DNA of 64,000 nucleotides from Dioscorea cayenensis subsp. rotundata (lineage: Eukaryota > Streptophyta > Magnoliopsida > Dioscoreales > Dioscoreaceae). How positions within the stretch are numbered: position 1 is the first letter of the stretch; the number at the start of each line of letters is the position of its first letter. The DNA lies in NCBI RefSeq assembly GCF_009730915.1, contig NC_052483.1, positions 806,001-870,000 on the forward strand. Direction: 5' to 3'. Position numbers and translations under genes: made by a program. The notes beneath the pieces were generated by a model. That model was not told where the DNA came from. It was given only the letters and a program-made list of their open reading frames with translations, and did not search any database. Shown in pieces: positions 13,194 through 24,334 of this stretch.

Positions 13194-13377
13194 AGTTTTT
13201 TAGATTGATGGCATGATAGTGAATGGATTAGTTGTTGATGGATTTGTGTGGTTGAAGTTGCTTTGAATGGTTGACATGTTTTAGTTTTTTAGACTGATAA
13301 CATGATCTTTAATGGATTAGTTTTTGAATTGATGGATTTGTGTGGTTCAAGTTGCTTGGAATACTTGGCATGTTTTT
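13194..13377. repeat. Two tandem ~89 bp units upstream of LCAT copy B
   Basis: Units starting at 13194 and 13283 both read AGTTTTTTAGA(T/C)TGAT, then a stretch ending near GGATTTGTGTGGTT. The flank of copy A at about 8900-9000 has only one such unit, so this is a copy-B-specific expansion or a loss from copy A. Confidence 0.7.
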
Positions 13378-13499
13378 TGGCCTTGTGTTCATGTTTGAAG
13401 TCTCTGTTTCTAAGTTTGTTCTTCTTTATTTATTGTCTCTCTCTTATTCATATATGGGCTTCAATTTGGTTGGACCTGTTTTCTAGGGTCCTTGTTTAG

Positions 13500-13533
13500 C
13501 CTTTATTTATTTATTTATTTATTTATTTATTTT
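13500..13533. repeat. (TTTA)n microsatellite
   Basis: About eight TTTA units lie between the LCAT copy B flank and the start of the LINE. Confidence 0.85.
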
Positions 13534-13661
13534 GCTGTGGTGCTTAGACATGAAATGAAAGAGTGTTCTTCTTTATTTATTGTTCACCTCTGCAGGACCA
13601 ATCCGTGTTGAACAAGCTCAAAGCCAATTCTAATGATTTTATTCATTTGGATAGTGATACT

Positions 13662-15212
13662 ATGACCAAAGCTTGTCGTCGTTTCCAAAACTCGTTGTTT
13701 GGAAAATTTTTTGGAAAGCCTCCGGCCTTCGATCAAGTCAAGAAGATACTGCTGAATATGTGGAGTAACTTGGGTGAAACTATGATTTCTGATCTACCGA
13801 ATGGCTACCTTCTAATTAGGTGTGCCTCCCATGAGTCTATGCAGAAGATACTATTTGAGTGTCCATGGGCTGTGAATGGTATTGTCTTACAGCTTGCTCA
13901 GTGGCAACCATTCTTTGAGCCGGCCTTCACCAAGCTTACTACTGCTGCTGTCTGGGTGCAACTCCACAACTTACCTGTGGAGTTTTGGGATGGCGAAACC
14001 CTGGAAACTATAACTTCTTGTTTAGGTCAGTTGCTTAAAATTGACGAGTTTACTTGTTCTCTTTCTAGGTCAAAATTTGCACGGGTGTGTGTGGAAATTG
14101 ATCTGGCCAAGCCACTCAAACAAGGTTTTTGGATTGGAGATGATAGCCACAGGGTGTTTGTGGTTGTCCTCTATGAAAGATTGCCAACATTTTGTTACTC
14201 GTGTGGTGTCATAGGTCATGGAACTAACACCTGCAGCCGCCGGAACTTGGAAAACCAGAGCTTGTCATCTCCACCCCTTTGTCCTGACCCTGGTGTCAGA
14301 CAAAGGATGGCGGTTATGGAAGCTCAAGGTTTACAAGGCACTGGCATGGAGGTAGGTGCTGGATCTATATCGATTGACCTGGAATTGGCTCCAGAAAAGC
14401 AGGATAATTTTATTGATTCTGATTATGGTCCGTGGATGCTGGTAACTCGACGACGGGGTCGCGGTGGTGGGCGCGGTGGTGCCGGTGGCTCCAGGCCGGA
14501 GTCACATGAGCAGCATGCGAGATCACGTGCCCCGGTTAGCGAGATTACCAAGGCCGCTACCGTTCGCTCTGATGCTGTGCGGGCGCCTCGTGGTGGTCTG
14601 CTCAGAGGGAGAGGTGGGCACGTTTCGTCTAGGCCTCGGATCTCTCTTGAACAGTGCTCTATTGCCCCACTTGTAGCTTCCGAATCAAATCAGCATTCTG
14701 TTCAAGCTCCTCTTTCAACGGTCCTGTCTCCCACTGAAGCTTTGGAAACAGATAGGGGTGATATGACTGCTCCTTTCTCTAGTCCCAAGGGTTCAGCTGG
14801 TCTCAAAGGCAAAGGGAAAACTGGTAATTATGATGTCAATATTTCTCCAGTTCTAAGATCTTCTTTAGATCCGGGTATGGGGTTGGAGTCTGGTGAGCCC
14901 TCTGATAATCATATTATGGTTGTTGATCGTCTCGCCGACATTCTTCAACCCTCAGCTCCCTCTCAAGATAACACTTACGTTGAGATGAATGACTCTGAAG
15001 ATTCTTCGGGCTCGGAATCTGACTATGAGGAAGACGATGATGAGAACGATGCAATGTCAGATGATGTAGAAAATGATGAACCTGATGACAATATGACTCT
15101 GGATCAATTCCAGAATGGTATTCGGAAAGAAAATCTTGTCCGCCGGGCTTCTCTTGAGGCTCCGTCTTCTCTGAAGAAAGGGCGGCTTGACATGGGTGTT
15201 GAGGATGCTTGA
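13662..15212 (+). CDS. LINE ORF1 protein: DUF4283-type domain plus CCHC zinc knuckle
   Basis: 516 residues from the first in-frame ATG; the frame stays open upstream to 13563, so the true start could be earlier. Residues about 1-165 form the DUF4283-type RNA-binding region common in plant LINE ORF1 proteins (FGKPPAFDQV, GYLLIRCAS, CPWAVNG, WVQLHNLPVEFW). A zinc knuckle follows at C178-C181-H186-C191 (CYSCGVIGHGTNTC, pattern CX2CX4HX4C). Next come an RG-rich stretch (RRRGRGGGRGG and LLRGRGG) and an acidic tail (DDDENDAMSDDVENDEPDD). It is expected to coat the LINE RNA as a chaperone in the retrotransposition particle. This ORF is uninterrupted, unlike ORF2 that begins 81 bases after its stop. 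Confidence 0.85.
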   Translation: MTKACRRFQNSLFGKFFGKPPAFDQVKKILLNMWSNLGETMISDLPNGYLLIRCASHESMQKILFECPWAVNGIVLQLAQWQPFFEPAFTKLTTAAVWVQLHNLPVEFWDGETLETITSCLGQLLKIDEFTCSLSRSKFARVCVEIDLAKPLKQGFWIGDDSHRVFVVVLYERLPTFCYSCGVIGHGTNTCSRRNLENQSLSSPPLCPDPGVRQRMAVMEAQGLQGTGMEVGAGSISIDLELAPEKQDNFIDSDYGPWMLVTRRRGRGGGRGGAGGSRPESHEQHARSRAPVSEITKAATVRSDAVRAPRGGLLRGRGGHVSSRPRISLEQCSIAPLVASESNQHSVQAPLSTVLSPTEALETDRGDMTAPFSSPKGSAGLKGKGKTGNYDVNISPVLRSSLDPGMGLESGEPSDNHIMVVDRLADILQPSAPSQDNTYVEMNDSEDSSGSESDYEEDDDENDAMSDDVENDEPDDNMTLDQFQNGIRKENLVRRASLEAPSSLKKGRLDMGVEDA

Positions 15213-15292
15213 TGTGTATCCTTTTCTTCTTCTTGCGTTAGACTCTTCGCTTGTTAGTTTACAAATATTTTGTTCTTGGTGTTCTTATTATC

Positions 15293-18200
15293 ATGTCTTA
15301 TTATATGATGACTGAAATTACTAATATTGTTTGTTGGAATTGTAGAGGTGTGTCGGGCCGGGACACTACTTCTCGTATTTTGCAAATGGTCAGGAAGATA
15401 AGCCCTTTGATTTTCTGTTTGGTTGAAACCAGAGCGGATTCGTCCCGTTTGGAGAGATTCTGTCAAATTCTTGGTACTAGTTGGCACTGGGCTGCGCTTC
15501 TTTCGCAAGGCTATTCTGGTGGTATTATCGTTTTCTGGAGGATTAACATTGGTTCTGTGACTCCGTTGGTCAAATCACGGTTTGCTCTTCATCTTGTTAT
15601 TACCACTGCTCAACAACACTCTTGGGTTCTCTCCATCATTTATAACTCTAATCATATTCATGGCCAACGTATTTTGTGGAAAGAACTCTCTGATATTGCT
15701 TCGGCTAACTTACCTTGGCTTGGTATAGGGGATTTTAATGAAGTTTGTACTGGTGAAGAGATAAGAGGGGGATCTTTCTGTAACTATCGTCGCAAAGCGC
15801 GTGAGTTTTCCAATTTTATCACTATTAATAATCTATTGGATGTTAGATATACTGGTTCCGATTATACTTGGTGCAATAACCAATTAGGGTTAGCTAGGCG
15901 ATGGGCCCGTCTGGATCGTTGTCTGGTTAACACTAATTGGGCTGCTCACTTTAATAATTATGTCATCAAGCACCTTCCTAGAACCTGTTCAGATCATGCC
16001 CCTCTTCTCTTGACCATTATTCCCAGATCTAACTATTACTACAAGAAAACTTTTAAATTTGAGAATTTCTGGTTAGATTATTTGGGTTGTCACTCTGCAG
16101 TTAGAGAGGCTTGGCGATTTTGGCCCCATTCTAATCCTTTACATGCATTTTCTCATCTTTTAGCTCGTACTCGTACTAATTTGTTGAGATGGAAAAAGAC
16201 AGGTATTAACTCGCTGGATTTTGAAATCAAAAAGACTGAACAAGAGATTGCTGAGGTGGAGGTAATTGAGGATCTCAATAGCTTTGATACTTTTACTCAT
16301 AGCAATTTAAATGCTCTTTATAATAAGTTTACTGCTCTTCAGAGACAAAACTCTTTGAAATGGGCCCAACGGGCTAGACTTCTTTGGGTTCAAAGTGGTG
16401 ATTATAATACTTCCTTCTTTCATAATTCTGTTCGTATTAGAAATCATGTTAATTCTATTATGCATATTGCTGATTATAATGATAACTGTTTCACTGATCG
16501 GTTTGGGATTGAGAGTACTTTTATCAATTTCTTTTCTGAATTATGGAAGGATCCTAATGATATGTCTTTTAATGATGTCCTTCTTGCTCTTCCTAATGAT
16601 TTACCTTTTGTTGAATCCATAGACAGAGATATGCTTATCAAAGAGGTTACTAAACAGGAAGTATTTCAAGCTTTGAAATCACTTCCTTCAGGTAAAAAGC
16701 CCGGACCTGATGGTATGAATGCTGAATTTTTATCTTTTTCTGGGATGACATTGGTGATTCTTTATTTATGGCTATTAAATATTTTTTTGAGAATGCTTTT
16801 TTGCCTAAGTCTTGGGGCCAGACTTATATTGTCTTAATCCCTAAAAAAGCCAATCCTAAGCAAGTTTCTGATTATCGTCCCAATTTCTTTTATGTAATGT
16901 GTGCTATAAGGTCATCTCTAAAAATTCTCGCCAATCGTCTTAAAAAGCATTTTTACCTAGTTTAATTGGCATTGAGCAAAAGTGGCTTTTGTTTTTTTGT
17001 CGCAGATCCCTTCGATAATATCATTGCTCTGCAAGAGGTAGTGCATTCGATGGATAATGACAATTCCTCCCTCCCTAGGATGATTATTAAATTGGACATT
17101 GAAAAAGCCTATGACACTTTGAGTTGGAATGCAATTCTTGCCACTCTTCACCGAATGAAGTTTCCTAGTATTTGGATTTCTTGGATCAATGCTTGTCTTA
17201 GATCCACTACTTACTCTCTTCTAATTAATAAGCATCCTTCTAGGTGGATTAATGCTTCTAGGGGCCTTCGACAGGGAGATCCTATCTCTCCTTACCTCTT
17301 CATTTTGACTGCTCAAAATTTGACGGCAATCCTTAATTTTGCTTTGCAACATAACATGGTTCCTGGTTTTAGCCATTCCCTCTCAAAAAACTTTAACCAC
17401 CTTATGTATGCTGATGATTTAATTGTTGTTACCCAGGCTTCTAGGAAGTCAGCCCGTAATATCAAGCTTTGTCTTTCTTTTTATCAACGTCTTACGGGTC
17501 AACGGGCTAATAGTATTAAATCAGAAATTTACTTTCCCACTAGATTCAATAAGAGGTTGCAAAAGAGTATTTCTGCTATTCTTCAATTTAAAATTGCAAC
17601 TTTTCCTTTAAAATATCTTGGTATCTTAGTTGCCCCTAAAAGACTAGCTTTAAGTCATTTTAACAACATGTTAGACAAAATTAAAAGGACTATTGCGTTA
17701 TGGAATCATTCTAAACTCTCTGCAGCTGGTAAAACTATTTTGATTAATTCCTCTTTATTATCTACTCCTCTTTACTATCTCTCTGTCTATCTTGTTCCTG
17801 ATACTATCTTAGATGGCATTGCTAAGTATGCTAGATTCTTCTTTTGGTCTAAGAGTGGCAATCGAAAGGGCATGAACTCGGTAAGTTGGACTGATACTAT
17901 GCTTGATAAAGCTGAGGGGGGGTTATCCATCCGGAACTTGCACTTTTCTAAAATCTCTTTGATGGCCAGAAATGTTTTCAGCTATTTGAATAAACAAAAT
18001 GCTATTTGGGTTGATCTACTTTACCTTAAGTATGGGTCTTTTAATCCATGGACTGATGCTATTAAATCCAACTGTTCCTGGTTTTTTCGTGGGTTATGCC
18101 GTACTGCCAAGATTATCAAACCTAACTGCTGGCTCCTTTATGTGAATCCTTTGCGGGCTTCTTTTCTTTTAGATCCATGGTACTTTGAGATTCCGCTTGC

Positions 18201-19431
18201 TTTTAAACCTACCTATCTCAACATGGAGGCTAATTTCGACAATCTTCAAATTTCTGATTTTCTTGTGGATACTCATTGGAACCTTCATGCTTTACATAAT
18301 GTTTTTGGTAGTCATTTAAATTCTGATACTCTCAGTCTTGGCAAAATCAGCTTTGACTTTGACAATTGCTTAGTGTGGTTTCCTAAAACTAAGAAATTCA
18401 AACTTGCTTCCATTATTTACTCTCATCTTAACAATTCTCATGTTCAGCAGGATTTTTGGGATGGGTGGGGTAACATTTGGAAGCTTCGTGTGGCCCCTAG
18501 AACTAAACATTTCATCTGGCTTGTGTTTCATAACGGGGTCAAAACATATGATTATCTTTATCGTCTCAATCTGGGACCTCAAAACTCTTGTGTCTTTTGC
18601 AGATTGGAGAATGAAAACATTGAACACCTTTTATGTCTTTGCCCCAAAGCTTTGCTTATTTGGTCCTATATTAAGCTTCTTACTGGTAAATCTTTCTCTT
18701 TTGAGGGAGGTTTCATGTCTGGGAATTGGCTTAGCCCCTCTGTGGCTGGCAACGACTCATTCATTCGTTCTACAATTGCTACAACCGCTTGGTATATTTG
18801 GAAAGCGAGGTGCAACATGATCTTTAAAAATGTAAATTTGATTGCTGGTTATTGGCATCTAATGCTGTTGCTCACACAAGTGAATATTTTTTTCTGTGCC
18901 TGATACTTTAACATGGAGGAACCTTTTCTTGAACAATTTCACTGCTCTTGACAGTCCTTTTCTTGTAATTTCTGCTGTTTGGAACAATGAGACTTTTGTT
19001 CGGGGGCTGGTTTCTATATATGTGATTATAATGCAAAAAAATTTCTATTGCAGGTTGCTTTGGTCTACATGCTGACTCTTTATTTGAAGCCGAGGCTGTG
19101 GCGTTGAAATCAGTTCTTCAATATCTATATCAAAACAAGTTGAAGCCTAAGCAATTGTTCATCACCCATGAGGAGTTAGCAAGAACTATTAAGTATGGGG
19201 TGCTTCTTCCATGTTGGAGAACCACAACTTTGATGGAGAATATTGGTGCCATGATGACTATTCTGGGAGACATTCAGCTGCATACCATTCCAAAATGCTG
19301 GGCCAAGGCTTCTTCTGGTTTTAGCTGTTCTTGGCCGTAATTTACATGAGTTGACTCTTTTTCATCATGGCCGTGAGCTACCAAATTGGATCATGAAGAT
19401 ATTTCAAAATTTGGGTCTTCACTACATTTAG
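15293..19431 (+). pseudogene. LINE ORF2 (endonuclease-reverse transcriptase-RNase H), frameshifted
   Basis: It starts with an APE-type endonuclease: IVCWNCRG (Asn), LVETRA (Glu), GDFNEV (Asp/Asn) and SDHAPLL (Asp-His), all present. The reverse transcriptase starts near 16690 (KKPGPDG). The frame shifts by one at about 16735-16770 and again around 16940-16980, where the segment between the first two RT blocks is damaged. The open part from 16966 carries KLDIEKAYDTLSW (motif A), GLRQGDPISPYLF (motif B) and the catalytic YADD at 17404-17420. A zf-RVT segment follows (CVFCRLENENIEHLLCLC). After another break near 18900, an RNase H remnant is readable in pieces (HADSLFEAEAVALKS; LGRNLHELTLF), ending at 19429-19431. 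Domains are clear; exact indel positions are estimates. Confidence 0.85.
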
Positions 19432-19605
19432 TTTCTAGTCTCTTTTGTGTCTAGTTTTTGTGATTAGCCTGTTTCTCTTCTCTAATTCCTTCTCTTGTAG
19501 CTTTTGTTTGTTTAGATCTTTGCTTTCTGTTTTTTGTCGGTTTGTTTTTCTTTGCTATGTTGTTTTCTCTGTTCTTTTTAGTTTTCTGCTAATAAAAAAA
19601 CTTTT

Positions 19606-19686
19606 TGAGCTCCTTTTTTATCACAACCAAATTGAGGAAAGTGTGAGATGTTAGCATCATCCCATCCACTCACAATGGTATATTAA

Positions 19687-19718
<32 letters not shown>

Positions 19719-20760
19719 AAACTTGAGAATACATTCATTGAATCATTTTTGTTAGCAACCGAGTATCTTGGCAAGTATTTATTTTTAAACCTACTTAATA
19801 TAATATAATATTTACCCCGAAACCCAATACAAGATCTTGTACTAAAAAATAATGTGTTTATTCTAAAATTATAATTGACATATCGACTCCGTCAATGCTA
19901 TCACTGTTCTCATGGTTTAAAAGATAAAAGTCAATGCAAGATTGTTTGTAGGCAAAGTACACCACCACCCCTTAATTAATTATTGGACTAGGTAGAAGAG
20001 TACTTTTGTTCAGAGAACTGGATTTATGAGAAAGGACACTATAATTTAAGGGCAAGTGTGTCCATTAATCAAGGGCAAGTGTATCCATTGATGTATTAAA
20101 TGTCAACACCCCCACCAGGCCATCTATTGGGAAAAAAAAAAACATTTAAATTTATATAATCTCTTTTTCAAACTTTAATAGTCCCTACAAGTCCTGTGAC
20201 TCTTTTTGCAATATCACTAAATTTCTAAATTTAAAATTCATTCTCATTTAATCTGATTTATCTTATAAATAAATTATTTTTTTTTTGGCCAATGTCACCC
20301 CTGGTGAGCTGGGCATTTTTTTGTTATCTTGATGCTTCTGTCTGTTCTTTTTTTATTTTTAATGCTAACATACTTGTAGTTTATTTATTTTTTTCAAAAA
20401 AATTTATTTTATTTTAAATTACTATTATACTCTTGTTTGATATTCATTACTTTCATCTTACCTCTTATGCCAACCCTAACTGTTTTAACGAGCTCGGTTG
20501 ATCATGCATAGAGCAAACCTCTAAACTAAGTAAGCTTTAGTTGAGATCAGGATAAACTCTCACGGTTAACATGCGAGCAAGCTCATCTCATCAAATTTGA
20601 TAAGCTCCTCCCAAATCAGACAAATTCATTTCATTAGAGGCAAAGATGAGCTTGCTAGAATTGGGTGATTTTGCTAGATCACAGTGAGCTTGCCTGAAAA
20701 TAATAATAATAATAATTTTGTACAAGCAAGACTGTCAAAGTTTAAACTTAAAATCTAAGG
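19606..20760. other. Intergenic, far end of the LCAT duplication
   Basis: No gene is seen. (AAT)n at about 19686-19717. The block 19745-19960 resembles 11040-11340 (shared words such as GTTTAAAAGA and ATGCAAGATTGTTTG), so it is probably the distal end of the duplicated LCAT unit, split from the gene by the LINE. 20480-20700 is low-complexity sequence with repeated GAGCTT/AAGCTC-like words. Confidence 0.5.
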
Positions 20761-20769
20761 GCATCAAAG

Positions 20770-21300
20770 GTCCGGGTGTGGGCGTACCTCAGTAGATTTC
20801 TACATCTACTTGAGCTCCCCTTGTCTATGTCACTCTTATGGAGCGGCTGGAGGTCTACATTACATCCCGCGGTCCGGGTGTTTGGGAATTGGATTGTTAA
20901 AGCTTTTGTGTGGTCTATTTTGAGCTTTACGCTGAAATGATTATATCTTTGCTGATAAATGTGATAATGCTCTTGTTGTCATGATGAAGACCGCTCATAT
21001 GCTGTTATCTTGGTTCTCTGCAGCGCCTGAGGGCTTGAAAGTGAAGCTTCCTGAGCCTATCTCTTCCATCAGGCGTTGCTTAGAGCTTGGTGGACCACGT
21101 TCTGAGGAGGTGGAGGTCACTTCCTTGACGGAGGTTGTTCAAGATGGTGGGGAGGAGTAGTGATTTTGTTGATTTGGGTCAGAAAGAGACCCGTTGTTCC
21201 TCCTTTTATCTTGCACTTGTTTTTGTTCCACAGCTGAGTGGGACGATCGTGTTGTGTCTTTTTGTTTTTTAATGGATGTGGTTTTATCCACCTTTCCAGA
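20770..21300 (+). mobile_element. 5'-truncated LINE 3' fragment with 9 bp target duplication
   Basis: The end of a LINE ORF2 is readable around 20930-21160 (NDYIFADKCDNALVV, KTAHMLLSWFSA, stop at 21158-21160). It resembles the C terminus of the LINE ORF2 at 27.6-27.8 kb (KSANMLLSWLS). A 3' UTR follows with the hairpin GTGGTTTTATCCAC at 21278-21291. GCATCAAAG occurs at 20761-20769 and again at 21301-21309, as expected for a target-site duplication. Inside, the 11-mer GGTCCGGGTGT is repeated at 20769-20779 and 20871-20881, around 91 bp of unrelated GC-balanced DNA, perhaps a 5' rearrangement made during insertion. Confidence 0.7.
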
Positions 21301-21548
21301 GCATCAAAGATATAAATTAATTTTAATGGCTTGTATGTCTGTTTAAATCTTGGCAGGGACTTTCAACTCACAAAAAGGAGACCAAATTATTGTGGCCTGA
21401 TTTGACCCGTCCGGCAATCAAATTGGGTGCCATCTAGAAGATGATCCGAAAAAGGCAATAATTCCACACCCTTCTTCAAAAGCACAGCATGAAAGTTATG
21501 TTCAAAATAATTATGCAGAACTTCAAGCTAGACAACAGGAACAAAGAA

Positions 21549-24318
21549 ATGAGGTTCCTGGGCGGCGCTCGCGAACCGTACGGAGGTGCTCGGCTACCTA
21601 TCAACGGAGCTCGCGGCCGCACTAGGAATTCTCTTGGTGGTTCTCGTGGCGGTGCTCGGCCTTTTCATGTTGGACATCAAAGAGGCTCTCATACCTCCGC
21701 TCTCTCACACCACTTCATCAGCGGTGCACCTTCTGATTATCCCTCCCAGCCTCATGAAGCTAGACCATCGACAAACAAGAACTCCCCGGTGAAAGATGGC
21801 GTCTCCTTCGCTGAAGTAGTTCGTCACTCTCCTCCCCCGGAGAGCTCTCGTCCTCCCCAGTCGAAGTTGGATGCTGGCCCATCTTCCTCGTTGAAGCGTC
21901 GCCGCTCATCGGAAAATGATGAAATTTGCAAAAGATGCTTAAGATCGGGTCATAAAATCAAAGATTGTCGTCATCAACTTACCTGCCATCGCTGCTCGGG
22001 GACTGGGCACTTCGCTGCTAGATGCCCACTGAAATACTCCAGCATCGGACATCTCCCGGAGAATGATAGATCGAAGAGGCCTCCGCCGACATCCAAACCT
22101 TTGCTCCATGTTCCTGTTCCTCGTTCTATCACTGAATCTCATTCTCTTAGGGTTTCGTTACCCATCTCTGAGGCCATCATTCAATCTAAAGAAGACTTAA
22201 AGAGAAGGGTGATTATCAAAGTGATTTCGGGTAATGCGAGTGTGCGTTCTCTTCATAACGCTTTGCCGGTGCACCTGAACACCGATCAGTGTGAAAATAT
22301 TACTCCATATGGCGATGATTTCATTCTCAATTAGAGCTACTGTTTCTATTGTTAAGAAGGGCCGGCTTACTCTAAACACCATTCATGGACCTTGCACCGT
22401 TAGTCTCTCTCATTGGACGCCAGAATTTGGCTCTCACGCCGTCGCCACCGGTAACTACAACTGGGTGAGAATCTCTAACCTACCTCTCCACTGTAGGAAT
22501 TGGGACTCTATCGTCACAGTCTTGAAGCCTTTGGGAGATCTCATCTTTGTTCAAAAAAAGGAAGATGTCTCATTGGAACACACGAGAGCTTTGGTGAGAC
22601 TTCATTCTCCCACATCTTTTCCCTTGGAGATGACCGTCGATGTGGGTGTTAGAAGCTTCAAGGTCCGTCTTGTTGATGACGGTGCTCCAATCATACGCTC
22701 CAAGATCGTGCATGGCCCTGTTGCTCAGAAGAACTCCGACGTCTCCGCTTCCTCTGCTATTTTGAAGACGCTACCAATATCCGATAACAGAGCTCCTCCT
22801 GCTTCTACAAGCAAGACACGCGCACCTCCTGTTAAGCTCAGACCGGCTTCCATAAGCTCAGACGACATCCCCTTGGCTGAGGGGAGTCGGAGCTCCGGTG
22901 ATCGGCACAAAGTGGTCCCCCAAATTCCTCCGGTCTCTCGGGCGAGAAACGAGGAAGGGGACACACTGTTAACGCTTAGTGGCTACGTGATGGCTGAACG
23001 CACAACAGCCACTCGTGTGCCTCGGGATCGTACTCCTCCAGATCATCTTGGACCCAAGTCGGTGTCTGATGTGTCTCGTGATCAGGATCCCCCCGATTCC
23101 TTTATTATTTCAAATCCAATTCCTTCTTCAGATATTAATTCCAGCATTACTTTAGCACCTCCATGTGATAATAATTCATTCATTACCAACATCACACAGG
23201 AGAAGGACTCGCCTCGGGAATTGAACCCCACTGAGATCCCAGCTTTTTCTCAAATCGTTGTGGTCCCTGATTGTGAAAATAATTCACTCATCACCAATGT
23301 TTCCTTGGAGAAAACCTTACCTCTGGATAAGAACCCCACTAAGATCCCTGCACTCTCTCAAGCCGTTGAGATTCTGCCTCGAGATAAGAACTTTTTAATC
23401 AAAACACAAGCTGATTCTATTCAACTGAGTCCACTTCACACGAACCCAATTAATGTTAAGCTTGATTTGATTAAGAATCCAATTTCAGCTCCTATCCAGG
23501 ATACTATTATTGGTAATTCTAAAGGCAATGAGATATTAATTCCAAATGATTTTGTTGATCCTAATAATGTTGAATTACCATCACATTTGAAATCATAACC
23601 TCCGAATATTTCAATTCCTGAGGGATATAAATTGATTTTTATCCATGGAGGTTGGACTTTAGTTCCAAATGTCAATTCAGATAAATTCTACACACAAGAT
23701 CCATCCCCCCCAATCACTCCCCTGAGTGCTCATTCTGACGATGAACTTGTCGATTGGGGTGATGATGATGATTTCCCTATTGAAGAAATTGCAGATGATA
23801 ACCTTATTCTCAGTGAGGAGAACCTCTTGCAATTAGATGATAACTCGGAAGATTTATCTGCTTTTCAATTGCCTGATTCTGAGGGGCTTCTCCTAAGTGG
23901 TTTGGAAAATCCTACAGACACCAATACCGAGATGGCTCCTGCCACACTTCTACCTGATAAACAAGTTGCTGATTGCTCTTCACATTGCCAGCCTCAGAGG
24001 CAAGTTAGAAGAAGCGACAGGCCAAAGAAACCTTCAGGTCGATGGAATGAAGAAGCTGGATTTATTCCCCATCCACCCAGATCTACTAAGAAAAAAATCC
24101 CTGAGGATCCAAGAGACGGTACGCCCAATCTTATAAATTATGTATTTACTTCTTGGTCTGATGCTCAATTCTTTAATTATAGCAATGCATGCGGGGTGAA
24201 ATTCTTAGGCTCACCTGATCATAAATTCAAATGTTTGGATAGAATCCGAAAACTTGAATCTACTAGAACTGAATCTTCTTCATATTCGTCAGGATCTCAT
24301 TCGAGATCAGACAACTAG
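21549..24318 (+). pseudogene. LINE ORF1, two CCHC knuckles then a DUF4283-like region, broken
   Basis: The frame is open from an ATG at 21489; if the element begins at 21518, the start is the ATG at 21549. The N-terminal part is basic and Gly/Arg-rich. Two adjacent zinc knuckles follow: CKRCLRSGHKIKDC and CHRCSGTGHFAARC, both CX2CX4HX4C. The frame shifts by one between about 22291 and 22334. Reading then continues through a DUF4283-like stretch (NYNWVRISNLPLHCRNW) and a long Ser/Pro/Asn-rich linker, hits an in-frame TAA at 23596-23598, and resumes in the same frame (acidic DDELVDWGDDDDF) to the stop at 24316-24318. Knuckles precede the DUF4283-like part, the reverse of the order in the LINE ORF1 at 13.7-15.2 kb. 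Confidence 0.75.
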
Positions 24319-24334
24319 ACCATCAACTTTTCTG

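Larger units (their letters stand above)
13590..19605 (+). mobile_element. L1-type LINE with RNase H domain, decayed
   Basis: A plant L1-clade LINE of about 6 kb on the plus strand, inserted upstream of LCAT copy B and inside the duplicated unit. Order: ORF1 with DUF4283-type domain and CCHC knuckle, ORF2 with endonuclease, reverse transcriptase, zinc-binding zf-RVT segment and RNase H, then a T-rich 3' UTR ending at an AATAAAAAAA tail near 19587-19596. Boundaries are approximate: no clear target duplication was found and the 5' end may be truncated. ORF2 has several frameshifts, so the copy is not autonomous now. It lacks the GTGG...CCAC hairpin seen at the 3' end of the other LINEs here, and has an RNase H domain that I do not see in the LINE at 21.5-28.05 kb, so it belongs to a different lineage. 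Confidence 0.85.

Noticed and set aside
13417-13583. 20-base direct repeat TGTTCTTCTTTATTTATTGT at 13417-13436 and 13564-13583 as LINE target duplication
   Set aside because: Both copies lie on the same (5') side of the LINE, so they cannot be its target duplication; the repeat is unexplained.
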